DNA of 64,000 nt from Streptomyces caeruleatus (lineage in GTDB: Bacteria; Actinomycetota; Actinomycetes; Streptomycetales; Streptomycetaceae): positions 1-64,000 of the forward strand of contig NZ_KQ948943.1 of NCBI RefSeq assembly GCF_001514235.1, in the 5' to 3' direction. The position numbers and the translations under genes are program-made. Positions 25,118-34,009 of the stretch are shown here, piece after piece (position 1 is the first letter of the stretch; each line of letters starts with the position of its first letter). Under the pieces are notes generated by a model. It made no database searches and was not told the DNA's origin. It saw only the letters and a list, made by a program, of their open reading frames with translations.

Positions 25118-26200
25118 CTAGAACACCACCAGGGCCCTGCCGCCCTTCCCCGCGAGCATGTTCTCGAACGCCGCCGGGATGCCCTCCAGGGCGATCCGCT
25201 CCGTCACCAGCGCGCCGAGGTCCAGGCGCCCCGCGCGGACGTGCTCGGCGAGGACGGGCAGGTCGCGGGCCGGGTCGGAGTTGCCGTAGACGCAGCCGGA
25301 GAGGGTACGGCCCCAGTGGAAGATCTCCAGGGCGTTGAAGCTGACCTGCTGGTCCTTGCCGCCGATGCCGACGACCGTGGTGCGGCCGCCGCGACGGGTG
25401 GAGTCCCAGGCCGTGCGGATCGTGGTCGCGCGTCCCACGCACTCGACGGCCACGTCCACGCCCTGCTTGCCGGTGAGGCCGCGGATCTCGCGGGCCGTGT
25501 TCTCGGAGGCGATCACATAGTCGGTGGCGCCCGCCGCGCGGGCCAGCTCCTCCTTCTCCGGGGAGACGTCGACCGCGACGATCTTCGCCGCGCCCGCGAT
25601 CCGGGCCGACTGAAGGGCCGCCAGGCCCACGCCGCCGACGCCGAACACCGCGACCGTCTCCCCCGCCCGGACCCGCGCCGAGTGGTGCACGGCGCCGTAG
25701 CCGGTGAGGACGGCGCAGCCCAGCAGGGCGGCGTCGGTGAGCGGGATGCCGTCCGGGAGCGGCAGGAGGCAGTCGGCGGAGACGACCGTCTCCTCGGCGA
25801 ACGCGGCGACGTTCAGGCCGGGGTGGAGGTCGGTGCCGTCGGCGGTGCGGGCGTAGACGTCGGCGGCGCCGTTCAGCGCGTTGGCGCACAGCCAGACCTC
25901 GCCGAGCCCGCAGGCATGACAACTGCCGCAGGACGGCGCCCAGTTGAGGACGACTCCGTCGCCGGGCGCGACGTGCGTGACCCCCTCCCCCACGGCCACG
26001 ACCGTGCCCGCGCCCTCGTGGCCCAGGACCGCGGGGACGGGGACGCGCATGGTGCCGTTGGACAGGGACAGGTCGGAGTGGCAGACGCCGGCCGCGGCGA
26101 GGCGGACGCGGACCTGGCCGGGTCCGAGGTCGGGCAGGTCGATCTCGGTGACCTCCAGCGGGGCACCGATGGCGGGCAGGACGGCGGCACGGACGGCCAT
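25118..26200 (-). CDS. Zinc-dependent alcohol dehydrogenase
   Basis: Medium-chain dehydrogenase of 360 residues. Catalytic zinc ligands are in GVCHSDLS and GHEGAGTV, and the structural zinc site is CGSCHACGLGEVWLC. The NAD site is FGVGGVGLAALQSARIAGA. It is the second gene after an aldehyde dehydrogenase with a 23-base gap, so the pair would oxidise an alcohol to its acid. It resembles mycothiol-dependent formaldehyde dehydrogenases and aryl-alcohol dehydrogenases; which one is not clear. Confidence 0.9.
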   Translation of the reverse strand: MAVRAAVLPAIGAPLEVTEIDLPDLGPGQVRVRLAAAGVCHSDLSLSNGTMRVPVPAVLGHEGAGTVVAVGEGVTHVAPGDGVVLNWAPSCGSCHACGLGEVWLCANALNGAADVYARTADGTDLHPGLNVAAFAEETVVSADCLLPLPDGIPLTDAALLGCAVLTGYGAVHHSARVRAGETVAVFGVGGVGLAALQSARIAGAAKIVAVDVSPEKEELARAAGATDYVIASENTAREIRGLTGKQGVDVAVECVGRATTIRTAWDSTRRGGRTTVVGIGGKDQQVSFNALEIFHWGRTLSGCVYGNSDPARDLPVLAEHVRAGRLDLGALVTERIALEGIPAAFENMLAGKGGRALVVF

Positions 26201-26223
26201 GGGGGAAGCTCCCTTGAACTTGC

Positions 26224-27612
26224 TCAGAACTGGAGGGACTTGGTCTGGAGGTACTCGGCCAGGCCGTGTGCGCCGAGTTCGCGGCCCACTCCCGACTGCT
26301 TGTAGCCGCCGAAGGGGGCGAGCGGGTTGAAGCGGCCGCCGTTGATGTCGACCTGCCCGGTGTCCATCCGGCGCGCGAAGGCCACCGCCTCCGCCTCCTC
26401 GCCCGCCCAGACGGCGCCCGCGAGGCCGTACACGGTGCCGTTGGCGATGCGCAGGGCGTCCTCCTCGTCCTCGTAACGCAGGATCGACAGGACCGGGCCG
26501 AAGATCTCCTCCTGGGCGACGGTCATGTCGGGCGTCACGTCGGCGAGGACGGTCGGGCTGACGTAGTACCCCAGCTCACGCGGGGCCTCGGGGCCGCCCG
26601 CGACCACGCGCGCCCCTTCGACCACGCCCTTCTCGATATAGCCGAGGACCCGTTCCTGCTGCTTGGCATTGACGACCGGGCCGATGCGCTCGCCGTACTT
26701 CGCGGCGGCGGCCGTGGCCAGCCGGACGGCCTCGTCGTACTGGTCCCGGTGGACCAGCATGCGCGTCCAGGCGCTGCACGTCTGCCCGGAGTTGGACATG
26801 ACGTTGGCGACGCCGACGTTGACCGCCGTGGCGAGGTCTGCGCTCGGCAGGATGACGTTGGCGGACTTGCCGCCCAGCTCCAGGGCGACCTTCTTGATCG
26901 CCGCGCCGGCCACCGCGCCGATCCGCCGGCCGACGGCCGTGGAGCCGGTGAAGGAGACCAGGTCGACGCCGGGGTGCTCGGCGAGCGCCTGGCCGGCGAC
27001 CGGGCCGCGGCCGGTGACCAGGTTGAAGACGCCGGCGGGGACGCCGGCCTCGTGGACCGCCTCGGCGAAGAGCTGGGCGACCAGCGGGGTGTCCTCGGCG
27101 GGCTTCACCACCACCGTGCAGCCGGCCGCCAGCGCCGGGGCGACCTTGGCGACGATCTGGTGCAGCGGGTAGTTCCAGGGCGTGATGGCGCCGACCACGC
27201 CGACGGGCTCCTGGTAGACGGTCGAGTTGCCGACCTTCTCCTCGAAGGCGTACGTCGCCGCCAGCTCGGCGTAGGAGCCCGCGACCGCGATCGGTACGGC
27301 CGCGTGGACCGCCTGGGAGAACTTCAGGGGCGCCCCGAGCTCGGCGGTGACCGTCTCGGCGATCTCGTCCCTGCGGGCGTCGAGGAGGTCGCGCAGGGCG
27401 CTGAGCCGCGCGGCGCGCTCGGCGGGCGGGGTGGCGGCCCAGGCCGGGAGGGCGGCGCGGGCGGCCCGTACGGCGGTGTCGACGTCGGCGGCGGTGCCGG
27501 CCGGGACCCGGCCGACGACCTGCTCGTCGGCCGGGTTCACCACGTCGATCACATCCCGGCCCGCGGCGGGGCGCCAGGCGCCGTCGATGTACATGCCGTC
27601 GTGTGCCTTCAT
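26224..27612 (-). CDS. NAD(P)-dependent aldehyde dehydrogenase
   Basis: Enzyme of 462 residues with the full catalytic set: the Glu in LELGGKSANVIL, nucleophile Cys279 in NSGQTCSAW, and the cofactor segment TPWNYPLHQ. GGGAGGAAACGCC precedes ATG 27612, which was chosen over an in-frame ATG 13 codons upstream. It heads the operon with the zinc alcohol dehydrogenase. A TetR-like palindrome at 27654-27672 almost matches the operator of the TetR gene at 21133. Confidence 0.92.
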   Translation of the reverse strand: MKAHDGMYIDGAWRPAAGRDVIDVVNPADEQVVGRVPAGTAADVDTAVRAARAALPAWAATPPAERAARLSALRDLLDARRDEIAETVTAELGAPLKFSQAVHAAVPIAVAGSYAELAATYAFEEKVGNSTVYQEPVGVVGAITPWNYPLHQIVAKVAPALAAGCTVVVKPAEDTPLVAQLFAEAVHEAGVPAGVFNLVTGRGPVAGQALAEHPGVDLVSFTGSTAVGRRIGAVAGAAIKKVALELGGKSANVILPSADLATAVNVGVANVMSNSGQTCSAWTRMLVHRDQYDEAVRLATAAAAKYGERIGPVVNAKQQERVLGYIEKGVVEGARVVAGGPEAPRELGYYVSPTVLADVTPDMTVAQEEIFGPVLSILRYEDEEDALRIANGTVYGLAGAVWAGEEAEAVAFARRMDTGQVDINGGRFNPLAPFGGYKQSGVGRELGAHGLAEYLQTKSLQF

Positions 27613-27653
27613 GGCGTTTCCTCCCGGGCGGGCCTTCTTGACGTCCGACACAT

Positions 27654-27672
27654 AAACTAGCGGCGATAGTTT
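27654..27672. promoter_or_regulatory. TetR-type operator AAACTAGCGGCGATAGTTT
   Basis: The arms AAACTAGCG and CGATAGTTT are complementary apart from one pair. The site is 42 bases before the aldehyde dehydrogenase start, and the spacing and sequence match the site between the acyl-CoA dehydrogenase and TetR genes (21088-21106). Confidence 0.65.
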
Positions 27673-27696
27673 TTAGATGCCAGACGTCCCATGACA

Positions 27697-27999
27697 TCAG
27701 AAGTCGACGCGGGCCTCGTCGTCCACCCTCCCCACCGCCTCCTGGCCGAAGGTCTTCTCGTAGTCCCGGCGGATCTCCTCGATCCTGCGGTCGCTGCTCT
27801 GCGCCGCCGCCTGCGGGTAGAGCAGGATCAACTCGTACGACCGCTCCTTCTCGATCGTCCCGCTCGCGTCCCGCCACTGTCCGCGCCCGGACTGGATCGT
27901 GAGCCCGTCCGGGAAGTCCGGTGTGACCTCCTTGTCGACGAAGGCCATGAACTGGCGGTCGGTGACGGTACAGGTCTGGTTTGCGGTTCGGCAGCGCCC
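27697..27999 (-). pseudogene. 5-prime-truncated DUF3574 gene
   Basis: The intact part, TVTDRQFMAFVDKEVTPDFP and the GQWRDASGTIEKERSYELIL core, matches the C-terminal two thirds of DUF3574 secreted proteins. The expected signal peptide and first conserved block are missing. The frame instead runs into the intergenic repeat at about 27994-28032, where it meets a stop (28000-28002). An internal ATG at 27948 would give 83 residues without export signal. Truncation by the repeat or by a deletion beside it is the best explanation. Confidence 0.65.
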
Positions 28000-28032
28000 T
28001 CAGGGGCGCGGGGAACTGCGCGACCAGCCACG
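27994..28032. repeat. Streptomyces intergenic repeat, copy 3
   Basis: GCGCCCTCAGGGGCGC hairpin leads into GGGGAACTGCGCGACCAGCC. It abuts the broken end of the DUF3574 gene. The stretch from here to 28099 shows nothing else. Confidence 0.75.
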
Positions 28033-28099
28033 GCGGCGCCGCAGCCGAAACAGGTCCCCAGCGGCAGGACCCATCACGGCACCCCCAGCGGAGCGCCCG

Positions 28100-29437
28100 T
28101 CACTCCTCCAGATCGGGCAGCCGCGCCGGATCCGGGCAGATCCGTTCGCCGTGGTGGTCGAAGACGAACAGGTGGGCGATGTCGACGAGGAGCGGCACCT
28201 GCATGCCGTGCCGGAGGTCGAAGTCGGGGGTGGTGCGGACGATCAGGTCGCCGGGGAGGCGGCCCTCGGGGGGCGCCGGGTCGGGGGCGGCGTCGGCCGG
28301 ATGCTCCAGCGTCACCACGGGCCCGGCGCGCAGGGCGCCCGCCCGGGTGCGGAGCCGGTCCAGCACGTTGCCGGCGTCACGGCGGCGGCGCCGGACCGGG
28401 GGGACGGGGCGCGGGGCCTCCAGGTCGGGTACGACGGCGGGGCGCGAGCCGGTGTTGAAGTGGACGAGGACCTCGTGGCCCTGGAACTCCACGTGTTCGA
28501 CCAGGCCCGTGATGTGCACCTCGCCCGGCCGGGCGGAGGTGGGCTCGGCGATCCGGACCGCCTCCGAGCGCAGGCCCACGATGACCTCGCGGCCCTGCTG
28601 GACGCGGAGCAACTGGTGGTCCAGGGTGAGCGGTTCGGGCAGCCGGAGGTACTGCTTGCCGAGGCTGATCGTCATGGCGCCGTCCAGCGGGGCCCGTACG
28701 ACACCGCGCAGCAGGTTGATGCGCGGGGTGCCGATGAAGGCGGCGGCGAAGACGTTGCGGGGCAGCGCGTACACCGAGCGCGGGGTGCCGACCTGCTGGA
28801 GGACGCCGCCGCGCATGACGGCGACCCGGTCGCCGAGGGACATCGCCTCGGCCTGGTCGTGGGTGACGTAGACCGTGGTGACGCCCAGCTCGCGGGTGAG
28901 GGCGGAGATCTCGGCGCGCAGGTGGTTGCGGAGCTTGGCGTCCAGGTTGGACAGCGGCTCGTCCATCAGGAACGCGGTGGGGTGGCGGGCGATGGCCCGG
29001 CCCATGGCGACGCGCTGGCGTTCGCCGCCGGAGAGCTGGGCGGGGAAGCGGTCGAGGAGGTCCTCGATGCCCAGCATGCGGGCGGTGGTGTCCACGCGGG
29101 GGCACGGGTCCGTGCCGGGTGCCTCGATGCGCAGGGGGAAGCCGATGTTGTCGCGGGTGGTCATGTTCGGGTAGAGGGCGAAGTTCTGGAAGACCATCGC
29201 CATCCGCCGTGCGGCGGGCAGCAGGTCGTTGGCGTACTCGCCGTCCAGCAGCAGCTCGCCCTCGTCGATGTCCTCCAGACCGGCGATCATTCTGAGCACG
29301 GTGGACTTGCCGCAGCCGGAGGGCCCGAGAAGGACGAGGAACTCGCCGGGTTCGATGTCCAGCGAGAAGCGGTCCACGACGCGGACACCTCGCGTGTATG
29401 CCTTGCTCACGTCGTGCAGGGATATGGCGCGTGTCAT
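28100..29437 (-). CDS. Carbohydrate-type ABC transporter ATPase (MalK/UgpC-like), orphan
   Basis: ATPase of 445 residues. Walker A GPSGCGKST is at 38-46, the signature is LSGGERQRVAMGRAI, Walker B is AFLMDEPLSNLDAK and the switch is YVTHDQAEAMSLGD. A long C-terminal TOBE-type region (about 235-445), larger than in most MalK proteins, would contact regulators or bind effectors. No permease or binding-protein gene is near, so it may energise importers encoded elsewhere, as MsiK does in Streptomyces. The start ATG 29437 follows GGGGGCAGCCGTC. Confidence 0.88.
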   Translation of the reverse strand: MTRAISLHDVSKAYTRGVRVVDRFSLDIEPGEFLVLLGPSGCGKSTVLRMIAGLEDIDEGELLLDGEYANDLLPAARRMAMVFQNFALYPNMTTRDNIGFPLRIEAPGTDPCPRVDTTARMLGIEDLLDRFPAQLSGGERQRVAMGRAIARHPTAFLMDEPLSNLDAKLRNHLRAEISALTRELGVTTVYVTHDQAEAMSLGDRVAVMRGGVLQQVGTPRSVYALPRNVFAAAFIGTPRINLLRGVVRAPLDGAMTISLGKQYLRLPEPLTLDHQLLRVQQGREVIVGLRSEAVRIAEPTSARPGEVHITGLVEHVEFQGHEVLVHFNTGSRPAVVPDLEAPRPVPPVRRRRRDAGNVLDRLRTRAGALRAGPVVTLEHPADAAPDPAPPEGRLPGDLIVRTTPDFDLRHGMQVPLLVDIAHLFVFDHHGERICPDPARLPDLEE

Positions 29438-29603
29438 GACGGCTGCCCCCGAGGGCTCATTTGCTCCGCGGTCGAACGCCTCGTGCGGGTCGTACGGGGC
29501 GTATGAGTCACGGAAGTTAACGGAATGTGTGCGGCCGAGGGAAGGGAAAGGGCCGGATCGGGCCTGCCGGTCCGGCAAGTGAGAAAGCGGACGGCCGCCG
29601 CGT

Positions 29604-30536
29604 TCAGCGCTTTTCGGCCGACTTGGACGGGCCGCGGGTCGCGATGAGATGGGCGAAGACGACGACGTTGCCGGAGTAGCCGGTCCTGCGGTCGTAGTTG
29701 CCGCCACAGGTGATCAGCCGCAGCTCCGGGCGCTTGCGGGCGCCGTACACCTCGCCGTTGGGGAACTTGTCCTTCTCGTACGACTTGATGGCGTCGACCG
29801 AGTAGACGGCGGTGCGCCCGTCGGCGCGGCGGACCTCGACGCGTTTGCCGCGCTTCAGTTCGCCGAGGCCGCCGAAGACGGCGGGGCCGGTGTTGGTGTC
29901 GAGGTGGCCCACGGCGATGGCGGTGCCCTGCTCGCCGGGTGACGGTCCGTCCGCGTACCAGCCGGCCACGTCGGGCTCGTCCTCCGGGGGCGCGGGCAGG
30001 CGCCGCTCGCTGTCGAGACGGAGGTCGATGAGCGGGGCGTCGATGCCGACGTAGGGGATGACCAGGCGGGTCGCACGGGAGCGGGGCAGGGTGCGGGGCG
30101 GCGCGGGGCGGTTGCCGGCCTTCACCGAGGGGGCCGGACGGGAGGGCGAGGGGGCCGGGGTGACCGCCTCGCGTCCCGGCCCGGCCGGGGCGTCGGGCCG
30201 GGCCTCGGCTCCGGGGCGGGCCTCGGCTCCGGGGCGGGCCTCGGCTCCGGGGCGGGCGTCGGCGGCGGCACCGGGACCGGCGTTCTCGCCGCGGGTGTCC
30301 GGACCGGCACCCTCCTCCCGGGCGGCCGTGCCGGCGTCATCGGGTGCGGTGACGCCGGCACGGACGTCGGAGGCTTCGGGGGAGCCGGGAGCCGACACGA
30401 CCGTCCCGGCGGGCGGCTCCCTCCGCTCGCTCATCCGGATGCCGACCACCACCAGCAGAACGGTCAGTACGGCCGTCCTCGCGAGGCGGTAGGCGCGCCT
30501 GCGGTACCAGGGCCTTCGCCGTCTCCTACGCGCCAT
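29604..30536 (-). CDS. Class E/F sortase
   Basis: Membrane-anchored transpeptidase of 310 residues. A basic N-terminus and one helix (about 20-33) are followed by a Pro/Ala/Glu linker and the sortase domain (155-300). The catalytic residues are His211 in AVGHLDT, Cys277 in LRLITCGG and an Arg at 283/284 near YSGNVVVFAHL. The linker contains tandem ARPGAE repeats. Its start overlaps the stop of the upstream secreted-protein gene by 11 bases, so the two are one operon and the neighbour is its likely partner or substrate. Confidence 0.9.
   Translation of the reverse strand: MARRRRRRPWYRRRAYRLARTAVLTVLLVVVGIRMSERREPPAGTVVSAPGSPEASDVRAGVTAPDDAGTAAREEGAGPDTRGENAGPGAAADARPGAEARPGAEARPGAEARPDAPAGPGREAVTPAPSPSRPAPSVKAGNRPAPPRTLPRSRATRLVIPYVGIDAPLIDLRLDSERRLPAPPEDEPDVAGWYADGPSPGEQGTAIAVGHLDTNTGPAVFGGLGELKRGKRVEVRRADGRTAVYSVDAIKSYEKDKFPNGEVYGARKRPELRLITCGGNYDRRTGYSGNVVVFAHLIATRGPSKSAEKR
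30201..30254. repeat. Three 18-base repeats within the sortase linker
   Basis: GGCCTCGGCTCCGGGGCG is repeated three times without change, encoding ARPGAE units on the minus strand; a partial fourth follows. Linker length probably varies between strains. Confidence 0.9.
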
Positions 30537-31140
30537 GCGAGCGACGACGGAGCCGGAACCACACCACCCCGCCCACCGCGGCCAGGCCCACGGCACCCGC
30601 GCCGGCGACCGTGGTGAACGCCTCATCGCGCGCGATGCCGCCGCCCCCGGCGGGCGGACCGCCCTGCGGGGCGGGTGTCGACATCGAGGCCCGGCAGTCG
30701 ACCGTGAACGTCTTCTCCCGCTCGGCGCCGGTCATGCCCGTGAACGACCAGATCAGCCGGTACTGCCCGTCGGGCAGGTTCAGGTCCTCGGTGTGGCCGA
30801 TGCCGGTGTCGTTCGGCAGGTTGAGGGTCCCGCGCAGGGTGGCGCCGCCCGCCACCGGCGGCTGGGTCTCGATGCGCCAGTTGACGGCGTCGACGGTCTC
30901 GAAGTTGGCCGCGTCGAGGTAGAACCGGCAGACCCTCGGCTCGTCGATCGCGTCACCGTAGTTCGTGCGCGGGACCCCGTCCCACGGCGCCGTGTGGATC
31001 TTGAGGGTGCCGTTGTCCCCGGGGGCCATCGGTGCGGCGCCCGCCGTCGGCAGGCCGGAGAGCGGGGTGAGCGCGGCGGTCAGCGCCGTGACGGCGGCGA
31101 TGCGCACTCCGGCGCGGCGTGGAAGAGGCGTGGTGGGCAT
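30526..31140 (-). CDS. Secreted surface protein with C-terminal membrane anchor, sortase partner
   Basis: Exported protein of 204 residues. The signal peptide spans about residues 1-37 (ending TAGAAPMAPG), an Ig-like domain follows with CRFYLD and VDCRAS cysteines likely disulfide-bonded, then a Gly/Pro spacer, a membrane helix (about 175-195) and the basic tail RLRRRSHGA. This layout is that of a sortase substrate, but no LPXTG or LAXTG motif is visible before the helix. It is just upstream of the sortase gene with an 11-base overlap. GGAGGACTCGC precedes ATG 31140. Confidence 0.8.
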   Translation of the reverse strand: MPTTPLPRRAGVRIAAVTALTAALTPLSGLPTAGAAPMAPGDNGTLKIHTAPWDGVPRTNYGDAIDEPRVCRFYLDAANFETVDAVNWRIETQPPVAGGATLRGTLNLPNDTGIGHTEDLNLPDGQYRLIWSFTGMTGAEREKTFTVDCRASMSTPAPQGGPPAGGGGIARDEAFTTVAGAGAVGLAAVGGVVWFRLRRRSHGA

Positions 31141-31151
31141 GCGAGTCCTCC

Positions 31152-31192
31152 GAGTCAGACGATTTTCGTACAAATCGCTCTTCGTCTGACTC
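31152..31192. promoter_or_regulatory. Perfect 11-base hairpin abutting the ribosome site
   Basis: GAGTCAGACGA (31152-31162) and TCGTCTGACTC (31182-31192) are perfect complements with a 19-base AT-rich loop. In the direction of the surface-protein gene, the stem ends directly at GGAGGA. It could be an operator or an RNA structure that affects translation. Confidence 0.55.
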
Positions 31193-31240
31193 TCTTTCAC
31201 ATGTGCCCGGCGAATCCTCGAAGCAGCGCCTTACGGCCCA

Positions 31241-32503
31241 TCAGATACCACTCTTTCGGCGCAAGATCGCGCTGGATCCGCCCTGCCTCCCGGCGTCCTC
31301 CTCCCCCGCCGGACCCGCCGGACCCGCCGGACCCGCCGGACCCGCCGGCGCCCGCAGCGCCGTCCCCGCCGACAGCAGCAACAGCGCCCCCAGCATCACG
31401 AACGGCGCCGCCACCCCCGCGAGCCCCGCGATCAGGCCCGCCGACGCCGGGGCCGCGACCTGCCCGAGCCGGTTGCCGGTCAGCCGCAGGGCGAGGGCGG
31501 TGGAGCGGGCGCCGTCGGGGGCCGCCTGGACGACCGTCGTCATGGACAGCGGCTGGCCGACGCCGAGGCAGAAGCCGAGCACCGCCAGCATCAGGGCCAG
31601 CGCCCACACCGGCACCGGCAGCGCGATCCCGGCGCAGAGCAGGGCCGCCAGCAGACAGGTCACGGTCAGCAGCAGGGTCCGGCCGAGCAGCCGCAGCAGG
31701 GGCGTCAGCACCAGCCGGCAGGCGATGGTGGCCGCCGCGCGCAGGCTGAGCAGCAGGCCGATCACGGAGGGCGCGATCCCGCGGTGCTCGCCGACCACCG
31801 GGAGGTAGGCGGTGAGGATGTCGGTCGCGGAGAGCACGGCGAGGCTGATGAAGATGCCGGCGGGCACGCCCCGGGCGCGCAGGATGCGCTGGACGGGGAC
31901 GCGGTCGCCCCGTTCCTTGCGGGAGGCAGCCGTCGTACGGCGCTCTGTGCGCCACAGCGAGGTCAGCGCGACCGCGCCGCCCGCGCCCGCCACCAGCAGG
32001 GCGAACGCGCTGGTCCCCGCCATGTCCCGGCCGCCGATCAGCGCGCCCGCGGCGATCGGGCCGACCAGCTGGCCGAGCGAGGCGCCGATGGTGAAGTGGC
32101 CGAAGTTGCGGTCCTGTTCGTGCGGGGCGGACTGGCGGGCGACGAGGGACTGGGCGCCGATGACGAAGCAGAGATGGCCGAGGCCCATGACGCCGCTCCA
32201 GACCGCCATCGCCCACAGGGAGTCCGCGAGGCCGCTCAGCGCACAGCCGCCGGATATCAGCACGACGCCGACGGGCAGCAGCGGCGCGCAGCGCCCGTGG
32301 TCGGTACGGCGGCCGAGCGGTACGGCGACGAAGAGCGGGAGCAGGGCGTAGACGCCCGCGATCACGCCGATCGCTCGTTCGTCCGCGCCCAACGCCAGCG
32401 CCCGGTAGGAGACGGCGGGCCGGGCCATCGACACCGCCCCCTGCGCGAAGCTGAAGGCGATGACGAGGCGGAGCAGCCAGCCGCGGTTCCCACCGGGCGC
32501 CAT
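31241..32503 (-). CDS. MFS transporter with Gly-Pro-Ala repeat tail
   Basis: Twelve-helix major facilitator of 420 residues of the drug/sugar exporter type; PLGRRTDHGRCAPLLPVG is the loop after helix 2. The last 35 residues after the final helix form a cytoplasmic tail with five GPA triplets, encoded by five 9-base direct repeats at 31305-31349. No partner regulator is adjacent. The tail repeats look like slippage products rather than a domain. Confidence 0.82.
   Translation of the reverse strand: MAPGGNRGWLLRLVIAFSFAQGAVSMARPAVSYRALALGADERAIGVIAGVYALLPLFVAVPLGRRTDHGRCAPLLPVGVVLISGGCALSGLADSLWAMAVWSGVMGLGHLCFVIGAQSLVARQSAPHEQDRNFGHFTIGASLGQLVGPIAAGALIGGRDMAGTSAFALLVAGAGGAVALTSLWRTERRTTAASRKERGDRVPVQRILRARGVPAGIFISLAVLSATDILTAYLPVVGEHRGIAPSVIGLLLSLRAAATIACRLVLTPLLRLLGRTLLLTVTCLLAALLCAGIALPVPVWALALMLAVLGFCLGVGQPLSMTTVVQAAPDGARSTALALRLTGNRLGQVAAPASAGLIAGLAGVAAPFVMLGALLLLSAGTALRAPAGPAGPAGPAGPAGEEDAGRQGGSSAILRRKSGI
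31305..31349. repeat. Five 9-base CCCGCCGGA repeats in the MFS tail
   Basis: Four perfect copies and a fifth with one change (CCCGCCGGC) encode the GPA triplets at the C-terminus of the MFS protein. Confidence 0.9.
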
Positions 32504-32573
32504 GATCGTGTCCTCTCAGGATTCCCGGAGCGTCCGGGCCTGGTCCGGAACGCTGCGGAACGGGGCGTGCGGG

Positions 32574-34001
32574 TCAGATGATTCCGAAGAGCAACCCGGC
32601 CGCCAGGATGACGAGGCAGGTGAGGGCCGCCCACTTCACCACGAACTTGGTGTGGTCGCCGAACTCCACCTTGGCCATGCCGACCAGGACGTACACGGCC
32701 GGGACGAGCGGGCTCGACATGTGCAGCGGCTGGCCGACCAGGGAGGCGCGGGCCATCTCCAGCGGGGTGACACCGTGCGCGGCGCCGGCCTCGGCGAGGA
32801 CGGGCAGGACACCGAAGTAGAAGCCGTCGTTCGACATGAAGTAGGTGAGCGGGAGGCTCAGGACGCCGGTGACCAGGGCCATGTGCGGGCCCATGCCCTC
32901 GGGGATCACGTCGACCATCCACTTGGCCATGTGGTCCACCATGCCGGTGCCCTGCAGGACGCCGGTGAAGACGGCGGCGGCGAAGACCATGCCGGAGACG
33001 TTGAGGACGTTGTCGGCGTGGGCGGCCAGGCGGGCCTTCTGGTCCGGGATGTGCGGGAAGTTCACGGTGAGCGCGAGCGCGGCGCCGAGCAGGAACAGCA
33101 CCGGGATCGGCAGCCACTCCATGATCATGCAGGTGAGCAGGGCGACCGTGAGCAGCGCGTTGAACCAGTAGAGCTTGGGGCGCAGGGTGGGACGGTTCGG
33201 GTCGAGGACCTGGAAGCGCTTCTTCTCGTCCTCGTCGTCGTCCTCGGCGTCGGTGCCCGAGCCGGAGCCGCCGGTGGCGACCGTGTCCTTGCCCGTGCCG
33301 CCGGCACCGGAGCCGGCGCCGACCAGCACCGTCTCGGTCTCCTTCTGCTCGGCCTTCTCCTCCACCAGGACCTGGTCCAGGGTGAGCACGCCGAGCCGCT
33401 TGCGCTCGCGCAGACCGAGGAAGTACGACAGGACGATGACGGCGAGGAGGCCGACGGCGAGGGCCGGGATCATCGGGACGAAGATCTCGCTGGCGTCCAC
33501 CTTCAGCGCGGTGGCGGCGCGGGCGGTGGGGCCGCCCCACGGCAGGGTGTTCATCACGCCGTTGGCCATCGCGGCCACACCGGTCATCACGACCAGGCTC
33601 ATCTTCAGGCGCTTGTACAGCGGGTACATCGCCGAGACGGTGATCATGAAGGTGGTCGAGCCGTCGCCGTCGAGGGAGACGATCGCGGCGAGGATCGCCG
33701 TACCGACGACGATCCGCATCGGGTCGGCCTTCGCGAACTTCAGGATCCCGCGCACGATCGGGTCGAAGAGACCGACATCGATCATCACACCGAAGTAGAC
33801 GATCGCGAACATCAGCATCGCCGCGGTGGGCGCGAGGCTGGTGACGCCTTCGATGACGTAGTCACCGAGCTTGGCGCCCTTTCCGACGAAGACGCAGAAC
33901 AGTGCCGGAATCAGCACGAGCGCCGCGATCGGCGACATCTTCTTCATCATGATCAGGACCAGGAAGGTCGCGATCATGGCGAAGCCAAGGATGGTCAGCA
34001 T
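32574..34001 (-). CDS. CitMHS family citrate-metal:H+ symporter
   Basis: Membrane protein of 475 residues of the CitMHS family, which takes up citrate complexed with Mg or Ca. Eleven or twelve helices are apparent, with family segments MLTILGFAMIATFLVLIM, SLDGDGSTTFMITVSAMYPLY and MNTLPWGGPTARAATAL. A long acidic loop (about 205-255, with DAEDDDEDEKK) splits the two halves. Start ATG 34001 was chosen by homology of the first helix; it has only a weak ribosome site and a strong hairpin just upstream. Confidence 0.92.
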   Translation of the reverse strand: MLTILGFAMIATFLVLIMMKKMSPIAALVLIPALFCVFVGKGAKLGDYVIEGVTSLAPTAAMLMFAIVYFGVMIDVGLFDPIVRGILKFAKADPMRIVVGTAILAAIVSLDGDGSTTFMITVSAMYPLYKRLKMSLVVMTGVAAMANGVMNTLPWGGPTARAATALKVDASEIFVPMIPALAVGLLAVIVLSYFLGLRERKRLGVLTLDQVLVEEKAEQKETETVLVGAGSGAGGTGKDTVATGGSGSGTDAEDDDEDEKKRFQVLDPNRPTLRPKLYWFNALLTVALLTCMIMEWLPIPVLFLLGAALALTVNFPHIPDQKARLAAHADNVLNVSGMVFAAAVFTGVLQGTGMVDHMAKWMVDVIPEGMGPHMALVTGVLSLPLTYFMSNDGFYFGVLPVLAEAGAAHGVTPLEMARASLVGQPLHMSSPLVPAVYVLVGMAKVEFGDHTKFVVKWAALTCLVILAAGLLFGII

Positions 34002-34009
34002 GAGTGGAT

